Assembly: GCF_902713425.1 (NCBI RefSeq)
Contig: NC_081198.1
Span: forward strand, 21,869,188 to 21,933,187
DNA from: Acipenser ruthenus
Lineage: Eukaryota; Chordata; Actinopteri; Acipenseriformes; Acipenseridae
DNA length: 64,000 nucleotides
Direction: 5' to 3'
In this document: piece by piece, positions 37,654 to 48,507 of the stretch
Layout: each line of letters starts with the position of its first letter
Position numbering within the stretch: the first letter of the stretch is position 1
The notes under the pieces: model-generated
Databases searched by the model: none
Told to the model about the DNA's origin: nothing
Seen by the model: only the letters and a program-made list of their open reading frames with translations
Made by a program: the position numbers and the translations under genes

Positions 37654-38352
37654 CCTTCAGCTGGCTCCTCCGATTGGGGTGGGAGAAGCCTCTGGACGTC
37701 CGGGTTGTCTCTCTCTACGGAAAAGAGACAACGTAAGCAGCAAATCTGGGCAGTTGAAGGAACTATTACTTTAGTCCCTGAGGAGATGGTCGCCTCGCAA
37801 GAGGGACCCCCTCCCCAGGTGAACGGTGTCCTTCCCTGGCGGAGTAGGGGGCGCTGCTTGGCACCGAGACCACGTAGGAAGAATCGTGGCTGTGACGCCT
37901 CCTCGGGGTCCGGGGCCGCCCTCTGCTCCTCCCAGATGGCGCCCTCTGCTGGGCGCCTGCTGCTCTCTCGGTCTGGATCTCGATTACAATCAAGGGCTGG
38001 GGATGAGGTCGTCTAGGTCATCAAAGGGTCCTCAAAGGTCGTCTGGATGGTAGGTCCTCCTTCTCTCTAACTCCAGGAACGTCTGGAAAAGCCGGAACCG
38101 CCTGAAAAAGAAAAAAACGGGAACCGCCTGAAAAAGAAAAAACTGCTCTCAACAGTCAACAAAATCTTGAAAGACCCTCGGCCTGGATTGGGCAAGCCAA
38201 AACCAGACTGAGCATTAGTCTTCCAAAAAGTTGCCGAGCTGAAGAAAGCCAGTCAAAAATAAAAAAAATTCTGTTCCTCCTCACCTGAACAAACCTCTCA
38301 CAGACCCTCGGAGGGAGCGGGCAATGCCACTACCCTCTAAGCCTTAGTCTTA
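37654..38352 (-). promoter_or_regulatory. LINE B4 5' UTR
   Basis: About 700 nt. Contains the A-rich tandem unit twice (38095-38117 and 38121-38142, GAACCGCCTG plus AAAAAG). Between this and the U5-like start are ~110 nt not present in B3 (from the GAGGGTCTG point outward). No gene seen. Confidence 0.75.
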
Positions 38353-38388
38353 GAAAGATTTATTCGAACTGAAGAGAAGCCAGAGTAT
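38353..38388 (-). other. U5 snRNA-like 5' terminus of LINE B4
   Basis: The first 36 nt of the element match the 5' end of vertebrate U5 snRNA at 33 of 36 positions as I recall the human sequence: ATACTCTGG, then TTCTCTTCAG, then ATAAATCTTTC in order. It begins exactly at the U5 first base, with two extra bases (AT) before the spacer. Beyond nt 36 the similarity stops: no U5 loop, Sm site or 3' stem. Either a template switch from LINE RNA to U5 during reverse transcription, or a U5-derived 5' end that belongs to family B. Confidence 0.8.
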
Positions 38389-38390
38389 AT

Positions 38391-38686
38391 GGCTGGCTAA
38401 GAAGGACCTGGCATAGGGACATGTTCCACCACACTTGTCTGGTTAGCTGCATGCTCCCAGGAAACAAACTGCTGCTGTCTACATCATCACCACATGTGAA
38501 TAAAAGAAAGAAAGACAGCAAGAAAGAAAGAGAGAAAGAAAGAGAAAGAAAGAAAGTGAGAAAGAAAAAAAAAAGAAGTAAAACGGCGGGAAAACTTGCA
38601 TCAACACTGGCACTCTCCCTCCAGCAGGGGTAGACAAAATGCTCACAGGAGAGATCCAGATCTGACTTTGACCAACGTTAGAGAAA
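38391..38686 (-). repeat. Partial U2 spacer (promoter part deleted)
   Basis: Starts within the GGCT tract, about 285 bp upstream of where a U2 start would lie, directly against the U5-like end of B4. Keeps the GA tract (about 38502-38575, shorter than usual) and the 3' box of the next gene. Confidence 0.93.
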
Positions 38687-38875
38687 GGTGTGCACCGTTC
38701 CCGGAGGTACTGCAATACCGGGCCGATGCGTGGAGTGGACGGAGCAAGCCCCTGTTCCATCTCCCGATTCCAAAAATCAATTTAATATATGGTCCCCTGA
38801 TAGGGGACGTATCAGATATTAAACTGATAAGAACAGATACTACACTTGATCTTAGCCAAAAGGCCGAGAAGCGAT
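38687..38875 (-). ncRNA. RNU2: U2 snRNA gene
   Basis: Complete 189-nt consensus U2 with its own full promoter upstream (38876 onward). Confidence 0.97.
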
Positions 38876-39475
38876 GGCGACTTGGCCCTTGCCCGGGGCC
38901 CCCCAGCCCGGACGGCACAGGGGGATTCAAAGGTGGGTGCAAAATTCCAAGCACAAGCAGACCCCCAAAAAACGGGCTGCTGCTTCCAGAGGGGAAATGT
39001 GCAATTTAAGCAGGAGGAAACAAAACAAAGCAAAAACACACACATAACACCAAAAACAAAACATAAACTGGAGGAGTGCGTCTTACAAATAGTCATGCCA
39101 AGCTGCTATGCTGTGCAAGGTGCCTTGGGTAACTACAACTGTGCCTCGCTGGCTGGCTGGCTTGCTAAGAAGGTCCTGGCATAGGGACATGTTCCACCAC
39201 ACTTGTCTGGTTAGCTGCATGCTCCCAGGAAACAACCTGCTGCTGTCTACATCATCACCACATGTGAATAAAAGAAAGAAAGACAGCAAGAAAGAAAGAG
39301 AGAAAGAAAGAGAGAAAGAGAGAAAGAAAGAGAGAAAGAAAGAAAGAGAGAAAGAAAAAAAAAGAAGTAAAACGGCGGGAAAACTTGCATCAACACTGGC
39401 ACTCTCCCTCCAGCAGGGGTAGACAAAATGCTCACAGGAGAGATCCAGATCTGACTTTGACCAACGTTAGAGAAA
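38876..39475 (-). repeat. U2 array spacer
   Basis: Full promoter side, a GA tract at about 39269-39363, and a 3' box in front of a U2 remnant. Confidence 0.94.
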
Positions 39476-39490
39476 GGTTTGCACCGTTCC
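39476..39490 (-). pseudogene. RNU2: U2 snRNA 3' remnant, nt 175-189
   Basis: Only the last 15 nt of U2 remain (GGAACGGTGCAAACC, one change), then 3 nt of filler and the interior of LINE B5. A recombination or deletion joint. Confidence 0.85.
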
Positions 39491-39493
39491 ACG

Positions 39494-40008
39494 TCGTTGC
39501 GTGGCCTGCTCCGGTCTACGTCCCTCAGAGCACAATTGAAGTCACCTGACACGATGACGGGTACGTTCCCCAGCAGGAGTGGACGCAGCTGTGGAAAAAA
39601 TTGAACTCTTTCGTTTTGGTTAGTGGGTGCGTAGACATTGACCAGTCTGAGGGGAGTGTTGTTGTATGTCACATCCACGCTCAGAATTCTACCAGGTTCT
39701 ACCTCCCTGCTGCTGCGGGAGGTAATAAATGGGTTTTTAAACAGGATACCTACTCCGTCGGCTCTGGCTATGTTGGAGCCCGACCAGAAGGAGTCCCCCA
39801 GGGTCCAACTCTCCTTCAGGTCCCTATAATCAGGGCTCGACGAAATACCACACTCCTGCAGAAAGATGAGATCTGCTTTCAAGTTAGCTAGATAGTTTAG
39901 TACATCAAATCTTTTTTGTGTCTCCCTGATGCTCCTGACATTAACAGACACACATATCAGGGCCATCAGGGTAGCTAACAAGAAAAGGAGTCGCTGCGTC
40001 CACCCCAT
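39494..40008 (-). pseudogene. LINE B5 ORF2 fragment (first ~171 codons)
   Basis: Begins with the normal ATG at 40008 and reads through SGDFN to RPRND, then runs into U2/spacer sequence in a chimeric open frame. Carries no complete enzyme. Confidence 0.9.
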
Positions 40009-40013
40009 AGCGA

Positions 40014-41958
40014 CTATGATTGGGAGGTCGGGACACTCTTCCTACTCTTAGCTCTACGCTTGCTTCGAGGGGGCTTGGGCTTATTTGCAACTCCCATCAC
40101 CCCTGAGAAGGTACTCACTGCTGCCTCGTCCAAGAAGGCACCGTCTTTATATGCACAGTACGTGGAGTTGTTGGGGCTATTCAACTCCCCACAAGGTAAG
40201 TCTGGTGGAACTTGCTCAGGGCCCCTCGGAACGTGTGGGTCAGCTTTGTCCTGGGGGGGGTTATGACAGACAGCATTCTTTGGCTGTTACCGTCTGTTGA
40301 ATTGGAGCTGTTAGCAGACTTCTGGCTTACCGCGTCCAGGGGTATTCCCATGTCCTCCAGTGCTGTATCTAGGAGGACCTCTAGGGGGCCCCTGGTTTTG
40401 CCCATACAAGGGAGGGGGTCAAGGATGCTTTGAAGGGAGGCCCTTCGCTTGAAGAGGGTCATTGCTACAGAGGTACTGCTGGTCAGGGAAGGTGTTGACC
40501 CCGACCTCTCCCTCGGTGCATTAGTGAACACCTCTTCTGCGAGGTGTGCTAGGGTTTGTGCCAACGACTGGGAAGGCTGGCTGGGGATGCCCTGGCTGGC
40601 TGCTACCTGCCCACTAGGCGGCAGTGTAGCCGTCCCACTCGCCTCCGTCTCTGCCTGCGAGGGCAAGACTGGGGACTTTGTGTGGACATTAGCTGGTTTT
40701 GGATCTATGGGGGCCACCTGCAACTTGCTGTCTTTGATCCTGATCTTCTTTCTTTTCCCCCCCTCGTCTCTACCCTTTCTTTTCCCCACCCTCTGCTGGT
40801 TCTTCACTCCCTTCCCCTCCTTCTCACTCTCACTTTCACTGTCGCTTTTGCTTTCCTCCCCCACGGACTCAATCCTTATGGCGTCATAACGAGAGCCGAG
40901 GGGGAGTGCTGGCGCTGAGAGGGCCCTACTCAGGGGGGGGGCGCTGCTGGGTCCGGGCTCCCTCCCTGACTCGTGTTCTGCATCAGAGGAGCTACTGGAG
41001 GAGCTAGTGGAGTGGCTGTTGTACTCTCTCTCTGGGCTGGGGGAAGGGGTCCTCGTAAAATGGGACATGTCTCGGGGGCGGGGGGGTGAGGGGGTGCTGG
41101 TGATGATGGTGGTGCTGGAGTCTGGGTCTTGGATACTGTTGGTGGTGATGTGGACTGATCTTTGTTAATTGCTCCCTCTTCCTGCTCAGGCCTAGGCTTG
41201 TTCATGTTTGCCTTGCTGGCTCTGGCCATGTTGGCATAGGAAGAGGGCCAGTCCTTAAACAGGTGCCCCTTCTTTCCACACAAATTGCACTGCCTCTCTT
41301 CTCTGCAGTGGCTGGTCTCGTGGGGGGCGCCGCAGTTCCTGCACTTGACTACAGTACACGCGGCCGCCAGGTGTCCTAATTCCCCACATTTCCTGCAGAG
41401 TTTTGGCATCCCATTATAGAATACCAGCCCTCTGTTGGGCCCTAACACTATGGAGTTTGGAATGTGGCGGACGCCTCCAATGCCCGATGGATCAACATTA
41501 AGGCGTACCAGCCACTTTCTGGCTCCTGTCCAAACCCCATCTTCATCTGTAATTTTCCTCCCTTCTGATGACACCCTCCCATAGCGGTTAAGCCATGTTG
41601 TAATATCATAGTCGCTAACAGCCTCATTGAAAAATTGGACAGTAACAACTTTCATTTCTCTGTCTGTCAGTGCATCCACACAAAATTCTTTGTATGGAGC
41701 GAGATATTTATTCTCCCCCCAAAAGGACCACATTTCTTGTAACTTTTGGGGGTTCCTAAAACTGACCTCAAACACTTCCTTAAGCCCTGGCAATTTCACC
41801 AAACAATTCAAGGCAGAAGGGGAAAAACCCATACCCCTCTGAAGAATGGTCCGGCTGAACTCCAGTCTCGTCAGTCCTGGTTCCGTTTCATCTTGCTTGT
41901 TTCTTGTGAAGCGCACCGCATTGTGCCTCCTGGTTTCCTGGGTTGGCCGGAACGCCAT
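40014..41958 (-). pseudogene. LINE B5 ORF1, frameshifted
   Basis: Start at 41958. Third knuckle has Trp in place of Cys as in B4. Two homopolymer differences from B3 (five G near 41091, eight G near 40253-40260) split it; an overlapping frame starting MSHFTRTPSP covers the C-terminal half. Confidence 0.87.
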
Positions 41959-42657
41959 CCTTCAGCTGGCTCCTCCGATTGGGGTGGGAGAAGCCTCTGG
42001 ACGTCCGGGTTGTCTCTCTCTACGGAAAAGAGACAACGTAAGCAGCAAATCTGGGCAGTTGAAGGAACTATTACTTTAGTCCCTGAGGAGATGGTCGCCT
42101 TGCAAGAGGGACCCCCTCCCCAGGTGAACGGTGTCCTTCCCTGGCGGAGTAGGGGGCGCTGCTTGGCACCGAGACCACGTAGGAAGAATCGTGGCTGTGA
42201 CGCCTCCTCGGGGTCCGGGGCCGCCCTCTGCTCCTCCCAGATGGCGCCCTCTGCTGGGCGCCTGCTGCTCTCTCGGTCTGGATCTCGATTACAATCAAGG
42301 GCTGGGGATGAGGTCGTCTAGGTCATCAAAGGGTCCTCAAAGGTCGTCTGGATGGTAGGTCCTCCTTCTCTCTAACTCCAGGAACGTCTGGAAAAGCCGG
42401 AACCGCCTGAAAAAGAAAAAAACGGGAACCGCCTGAAAAAGAAAAAACTGCTCTCAACAGTCAACAAAATCTTGAAAGACCCTCGGCCTGGATTGGGCAA
42501 GCCAAAACCAGACTGAGCATTAGTCTTCCAAAAAGTTGCCGAGCTGAAGAAAGCCAGTCAAAAATAAAAAAAATTCTGTTCCTCCTCACCCGAACAAACC
42601 TCTCACAGACCCTCGGAGGGAGCGGGCAATGCCACTACCCTCTAAGCCTTAGTCTTA

Positions 42658-42693
42658 GAAAGATTTATTCGAACTGAAGAGAAGCCAGAGTAT
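42658..42693 (-). other. U5 snRNA-like 5' terminus of LINE B5
   Basis: Same 36-nt U5-like start and same fusion to the U2 spacer as at 38353-38388. Confidence 0.8.
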
Positions 42694-42695
42694 AT

Positions 42696-42990
42696 GGCTG
42701 GCTAAGAAGGACCTGGCATAGGGACATGTTCCACCACACTTGTCTGGTTAGCTGCATGCTCCCAGGAAACAAACTGCTGCTGTCTACATCATCATCACAT
42801 GTGAATAAAAGAAAGAAAGACAGCAAGAAAGAAAGAGAGAAAGAAAGAGAAAGAAAGAAAGAGAGAAAGAAAAAAAAAGAAATAAAACGGCGGGAAAACT
42901 TGCATCAACACTGGCACTCTCCCTCCAGCAGGGGTAGACAAAATGCTCACATGAGAGATCCAGATCTGACTTTGACCAACGTTAGAGAAA
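42696..42990 (-). repeat. Partial U2 spacer (promoter part deleted)
   Basis: Same deletion joint as at 38391. GA tract at about 42806-42878 and the 3' box. Confidence 0.93.
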
Positions 42991-43179
42991 GGTGTGCACC
43001 GTTCCCGGAGGTACTGCAATACCGGGCCGATGCGTGGAGTGGACGGAGCAAGCCCCTGTTCCATCTCCCGATTCCAAAAATCAATTTAATATATGGTCCC
43101 CTGATAGGGGACGTATCAGATATTAAACTGATAAGAACAGATACTACACTTGATCTTAGCCAAAAGGCCGAGAAGCGAT
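42991..43179 (-). ncRNA. RNU2: U2 snRNA gene
   Basis: Complete 189-nt consensus U2 with a full promoter upstream. Confidence 0.97.
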
Positions 43180-43769
43180 GGCGACTTGGCCCTTGCCCGG
43201 GGCCCCCCAGCCCGGACGGCACAGGGGGATTCAAAGGTGGGTGCAAAATTTCAAGCACAAGCAGACCCCAAAAAAACGGGCTGCTGCTTCCAGAGGGGAA
43301 ATGTGCAATTTAAGCAGGAGAAAACAAAACAAAGCAAAAACACACACATAACACCAAAAACAAAACATAAACTGGCGGAGTGCGTCCTACAAATAGTCAT
43401 GCCAAGCTGCTATGCTGTGCAAGGTGCCTTGGGTAACTACAACTGTGCCTCGCTGGCTGGCTGGCTTGCTAAGAAGGTCCTGGCATAGGGACATGTTCCA
43501 CCACACTTGTCTGGTTAGCTGCATGCTCCCAGGAAACAACCTGCTGCTGTCTACATCATCACCACATGTGAATAAAAGAAAGAAAGACAGCAAGAAAGAA
43601 AGAGAGAAAGAGAGAAAGAAAGAGAGAAAGAAAGAAAGAGAGAAAGAATAAAAAAAAGAAGTAAAACGGCGGGAAAACTTGCATCAACACTGGCACTCTC
43701 CCTCCAGCAGGGGTAGACAAAATGCTCACAGGAGAGATCCAGATCTGACTTTGACCAACGTTAGAGAAA
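43180..43769 (-). repeat. U2 array spacer
   Basis: Promoter of the gene at 43179, a shortened GA tract at about 43573-43657 interrupted by ATAA, and the 3' box. Confidence 0.94.
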
Positions 43770-43958
43770 GGTGTGCACCGTTCCCGGAGGTACTGCAATA
43801 CCGGGCCGATGCGTGGAGTGGACGGAGCAAGCCCCTGTTCCATCTCCCGATTCCAAAAATCAATTTAATATATGGTCCCCTGATAGGGGACTTATCAGAT
43901 ATTAAACTGATAAGAACAGATACTACACTTGATCTTAGCCAAAAGGCCGAGAAGCGAT
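43770..43958 (-). ncRNA. RNU2: U2 snRNA gene, C67A variant
   Basis: Complete 189-nt U2 with one change: CTGATAAGTCCCC instead of CTGATACGTCCCC (nt 67, stem II region). Promoter and 3' box normal. Whether the variant is expressed cannot be judged. Confidence 0.96.
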
Positions 43959-44420
43959 GGCGACTTGGCCCTTGCCCGGGGCCCCCCAGCCCGGACGGCA
44001 CAGGGGGATTCAAAGGTGGGTGCAAAATTCCAAGCACAAGCAGACCCCCAAAAAACGGGCTGCTGCTTCCAGAGGGGAAATGTGCAATTTAAGCAGGAGG
44101 AAACAAAACAAAGCAAAAACACACACATAACACCAAAAACAAAACATAAACTGGCGGAGTGCGTCTTACAAATAGTCATGCCAAGCTGCTATGCTGTGCA
44201 AGGTGCCTTGGGTAACTACAACTGTGCCTCGCTGGCTGGCTGGCTTGCTAAGAAGGTCCTGGCATAGGGACATGTTCCACCACACTTGTCTGGTTAGCTG
44301 CATGCTCCCAGGAAACAACCTGCTGCTGTCTACATCATCACCACATGTGAATAAAAGAAAGAAAGACAGCAAGAAAGAAAGAGAGAAAGAAAGAGAGAAA
44401 GAGAGAAAGAAAGAGAGAAA
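43959..44420 (-). repeat. U2 array spacer, cut within the microsatellite
   Basis: Full promoter side, but the GA tract (44353 to ~44420) runs directly into the 3' UTR of LINE B6 at GAGATTTTAC. The rest of the tract, the 3' box and all of the next U2 gene are absent. A recombination joint in the microsatellite. Confidence 0.92.
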
Positions 44421-45058
44421 GAGATTTTACATTTTTTACATTTACACCCATTCGTTTTTTTCATTCATTTAACATTTCTTTTAAAGATGACATTCATGCA
44501 TACAGACATACATTTTGTTTTAAAAGCATTTAAAATACATTTAAAAACACCAAGACAATTGTGCTTTGTACATGGTTAAAACAGACACAGATTAAAATCA
44601 ACATGAAAAAAACCTGTGCTGCTTTAAAAGTGACTGGAAAAAAAGAACCATCTATAAAAAACCAGTGTTTGTGAGGGCCGGGGAGTGCTCTCTAAAAAAG
44701 TTCAAAAGTGAACATAAAACTAGATCTAAAACAGGGACAGGGGAAAAGGGACAGTGTATAGAACAGTGAGTTAAAATTCTAAAATTTTAAAACACTTAAA
44801 ATGTAACTTTTAATAGTTTACATTAAAAATCTTAAAGATACATAAAACAAAACAAAACAAAATCAAATAAAACATTCAACGTAAATCAAATAAAAGTCCA
44901 TAAAACTGAAACAAAAAGACTACATAAAACCAGGGCACCGTTGAAAAAACGGTCATGCCAGCTAAAAAGGGCGGAATGCTGGCATGACAAAATAAATAAA
45001 AGGCTTAGCGGTGCCCCGTAGTCCCGCTCCTAGGAGCTAGCAGTTCCAGTTTTTTCCT

Positions 45059-48000
45059 TTATTCCATCTTCACGTCCTGAAGTCCGGCGATCCTCCACTC
45101 CGCGCAGGCCTTGTCCTTCCCGAGGGTCCGGATGTCCAGAATTACAAAGTCCTTGATAAGAGTTTGTGCCCTTCTGGTCGTGGTGATAGTGTCTAGCTCC
45201 TGCTTGTGATAGACACAGACGTTACAGCCTTCCCACAGGATCTGCTTGACAACATTGATGACATGCCAAACGCACTTAGCTGTGCTGGTATCGATTCCTC
45301 CCGCAGGCCCATAGAGCACAGTCTCAGCGGTCATCTTGGCCGTGTCAGCAAACCTGTTTAGGAAGACAGAGACAGAGAGCCAGACACTGCCAGCCACATC
45401 ACACTCCCAGAAGATATGGGCTGGTGTTTCTCTCTTGCGGCACTTTGCATAGGGGCATGTTTCTACTTGGGCTAGTCCCCTCCTGAACATGAACGCTCGA
45501 GTGGGGAGTGCACTGTGGACGGTGTTCCATGCTATATCCTTCTGGACATTACTGAGGCAGCTGTGAGACACATTCTCCCAGATTTTTTGGCTTTGGGTGA
45601 GGGAGAAAGTAGCTACTTTTTCAATTTCCTGGGAAGCGGCAAGATATTTAGTTACAGCCTTGTATTCCCAGGAGGCCAATTTTGCTTTATCTAAGCCCAA
45701 TTTATATATAGTGTCCCTTAAGGTTCTATAATACAATGGGGGGTCCCAGGAGTACGGCACGGTGTTATCAATAGTGCAGAGGCCCAAGGCCCTGAGACAG
45801 GTGGCAAAATAGAAACGATTCATGTAACATACCTTCCTGTCCAGGGCCTGGATGTTCTTGATAGTTTGCGTGAGCCCCTGCACTCGGGTGAGCTGCACAA
45901 CGTCCGGGACCCCCTTACCTCCCTTCTTGTCGGCTTTACTCAGGGTGGCTCGCTTTACCCTCTCCATCTTGCTGCCCCAGATAAAGCGGTGGATAATGCG
46001 GTCCACCACTTTTTTGGTGGTCCTGTCTGGGGGAAAGATTTTTCCTACATAAGAGAGGATGGGGAACAGTATAGACTTGGTTATTAATACTCTACCCGTC
46101 ATTGTTAAGGATCTTGTGCTCCATCCGCCAATCTTTTTACGGACCTGGTTAATGGCCGCCGTCCAGCTCTGGGCCCCCGAGCTATTGTTCTCGAAAATGA
46201 GGCCCAGAATCTTGATTTTGTCCTTTTTGACAGGGTACATGTCCGACAGTTCCCTATCTACCTGCCAATTTTTAGACACGTAGACTTAGCTCTTGGACTT
46301 ATTAATCACTGCCCCGGTCGCCGTGCAGTACTTCTCAAGGATATTACTAATCCGAGGTACCGACGATGTGTTGGTGCAAATGAGTGACACATCGTCCATA
46401 TATGCTGTTGTTTTGACCTGGACCCCGTTGGATCCAGGCAGCTGGAAACCAGTTATATTGGTATCCCTACGAATTGCCTGCAGGAGGGGTTCAATGCACA
46501 CGACATATAGCAGTGGGGATAGTGGGCAACCCTGTCTGACCCCTGACTGGATAGATATTTTACCAGTCAGGTGCCTGTTCACCAAGACTCGGGTACTAAT
46601 GTTTGTATATATGGTTTTAACCCACTCCCTAAGTCCAGGAGCGAATTTCATCTGGTCCATCACTTTGTACATATATTCATGGCTTACCCTATCGAACGCC
46701 TTCTCCTGGTCAAGGTTGAACAGGCAGAGGGGATGGTTCCGTTCTCTAGAATAAGCCAGAATGTCCCTTGTTAACATTAAAATATCCGTGATGGACCTCC
46801 CTGGGACGCCACAAGCCTGGTCGGGGCCAATGACCAAAGGGAGGTGTACTTGTAGCCGGAGCATCAGAGCTTTGGCTAGTATCTTGTAATCCACGCAAAG
46901 GAGGCTGATTGGGCGCCAATTCCGTAGATCTTTAACTTCCCCTTTCTTATGAAGGAGAGTAATTACACTCTCCCGCATAGAAGGGCCCAACCGCTTCTCC
47001 CTGTAGACCGCTCTGTAGACCTCCGCTAAATGGACTTTTAGCGTGTCCCAAAAAAGATGGTAATACTCACCCGGGATGCCATCTGGACCTGGCGTCTTAC
47101 CGGTGTTCATGGTCTTAACCGCCTGGGTGAGCTCCTCCAGCGTGAGTTCTGGGTCCTTCTCCTCCTCCTCCTCGTCCCGCACTGAGTCAGGCTCCAACTG
47201 GCTCAGGAACCACTCTATCAGGGTGTCATCTGTAGCTTTGATGTTATACAGGTCCCTATAGAAGTTCTCTACCACTTTTTTCACTCCCTCACTATCCTCT
47301 ACTATCCTCCCCCTGCTGTCGAGCATGGAGGACATCAAGTGCCGCTTCTCCCTCGTTTTCTGGAAGAAGAAGCGAGTACACTTTTCGTCTTCCTCCATTT
47401 TTTGCACTTTTGCATTGTGCATGACCTTTCGTTGTTCCTCCCTACAAAGCACTGAAAGATCTAGCTTGGTCTGGGCTATCTCGTCGCTTACAGGGAAACC
47501 CCGAAGCTGAAGCAGGCTCAGACGCTGGAGGGCAGCATTCAGGTATTTATATTTGGCTCTCCTTTCTTTTGCTTTCCTCTTGCCTGCTGCTATGAAATAA
47601 CCCTTAGTTCTGATTTTGACCATCTCCCACCACTCTATAGGGGAGTTGAATAGGTCACGCAAAGTGGTCCACTCAACAAGCCTGCTCTTATAGGCTGCAG
47701 CTATGGAGGGGTCATCGAGTAAGGAGGTGTTTAATTTCCAGACCCCTGACCCCATCTGGGAGGTCTGAGGGACCTGCAATGTTACCTGCAGGAGCCTATG
47801 GTCAGAGAAGAAGACGGCCTGGGTGTCTACTGCCGTCTTCGTAAGGGAGCTGGTATGCAGGACGAGATCTATACGGGAGAAGGAGGTCCCAGATGACCTC
47901 ACCCAGGTAAAGGGAGGCACCAGGTCCTTACCTGCATCACACAGGGAGAAATCAGATATTACGGAGGACAAAACTCTACTAGAGCGGTCGTTGCGTGGCC

Positions 48001-48502
48001 TGCTCCGGTCTACGTCCCTCAGAGCACAATTGAAGTCACCTGACACGATGACGGGTACGTTCCCCAGCAGGAGTGGACGCAGCTGTGGAAAAAATTGAAC
48101 TCTTTCGTTTTGGTTAGTGGGTGCGTAGACATTGACCAGTCTGAGGGGAGTGTTGTTGTATGTCACATCCACGCTCAGAATTCTACCAGGTTCTACCTCC
48201 CTGCTGCTGCGGGAGGTAATAAAAGGGTTTTTAAACAGGATACCTACTCCGTCGGCTCTGGCTATGTTGGAGCCCGACCAGAAGGAGTCCCCCAGGGTCC
48301 AACTCTCCTTCAGGTCCCTATAATCAGGGCTCGACGAAATACCACACTCCTGCAGAAAGATGAGATCTGCTTTCAAGTTAGCTAGATAGTTTAGTACATC
48401 AAATCTTTTTTGTGTCTCCCTGATGCTCCTGACATTAACAGACACACATATCAGGGCCATCAGGGTAGCTAACAAGAAAAGGAGTCGCTGCGTCCACCCC
48501 AT
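45059..48502 (-). pseudogene. LINE B6 ORF2 with one premature stop
   Basis: Full-length ORF2 of 1147 codons, broken by TAA at 46286-46288, where other copies read GAA (Glu in KSKSEVYVS). The stop is just after the YMDD motif, so the C-terminal ~400 residues are separated. Otherwise closest to B4. Confidence 0.9.
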
Positions 48503-48507
48503 AGCGA

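Larger units (their letters stand above)
31616..38390 (-). mobile_element. LINE family B, copy B4, ~6.8 kb, with U5-like 5' end
   Basis: Complete 3' UTR, ORF2 (one nonsense change), ORF1 (three homopolymer frameshifts), 5' UTR, then a U5 snRNA-like 5' end. The 5' end is fused directly to the spacer at about -285 of a U2 unit, so roughly 330 bp (promoter plus U2 nt 1-38) are lost. The 3' end sits at the exact nt 38/39 site. The same 5' fusion occurs in B5 and B6, so the three descend from one insertion duplicated within the array. Confidence 0.93.
39494..42695 (-). mobile_element. LINE family B, copy B5 (3' part deleted)
   Basis: Same element as B4 from the U5-like 5' end to within the ORF2 endonuclease coding region, where it is fused to the U2 3' remnant; RT, C-terminal motif and 3' UTR are missing. 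Not a retrotransposition product in its present form, since LINEs truncate at the 5' end. It is best explained by array recombination after insertion. Confidence 0.93.

Noticed and set aside
38353-38388. A functional U5 snRNA gene
   Set aside because: Only the first 36 nt match; loop I, the Sm site and the 3' stem are absent, and a LINE 5' UTR follows.
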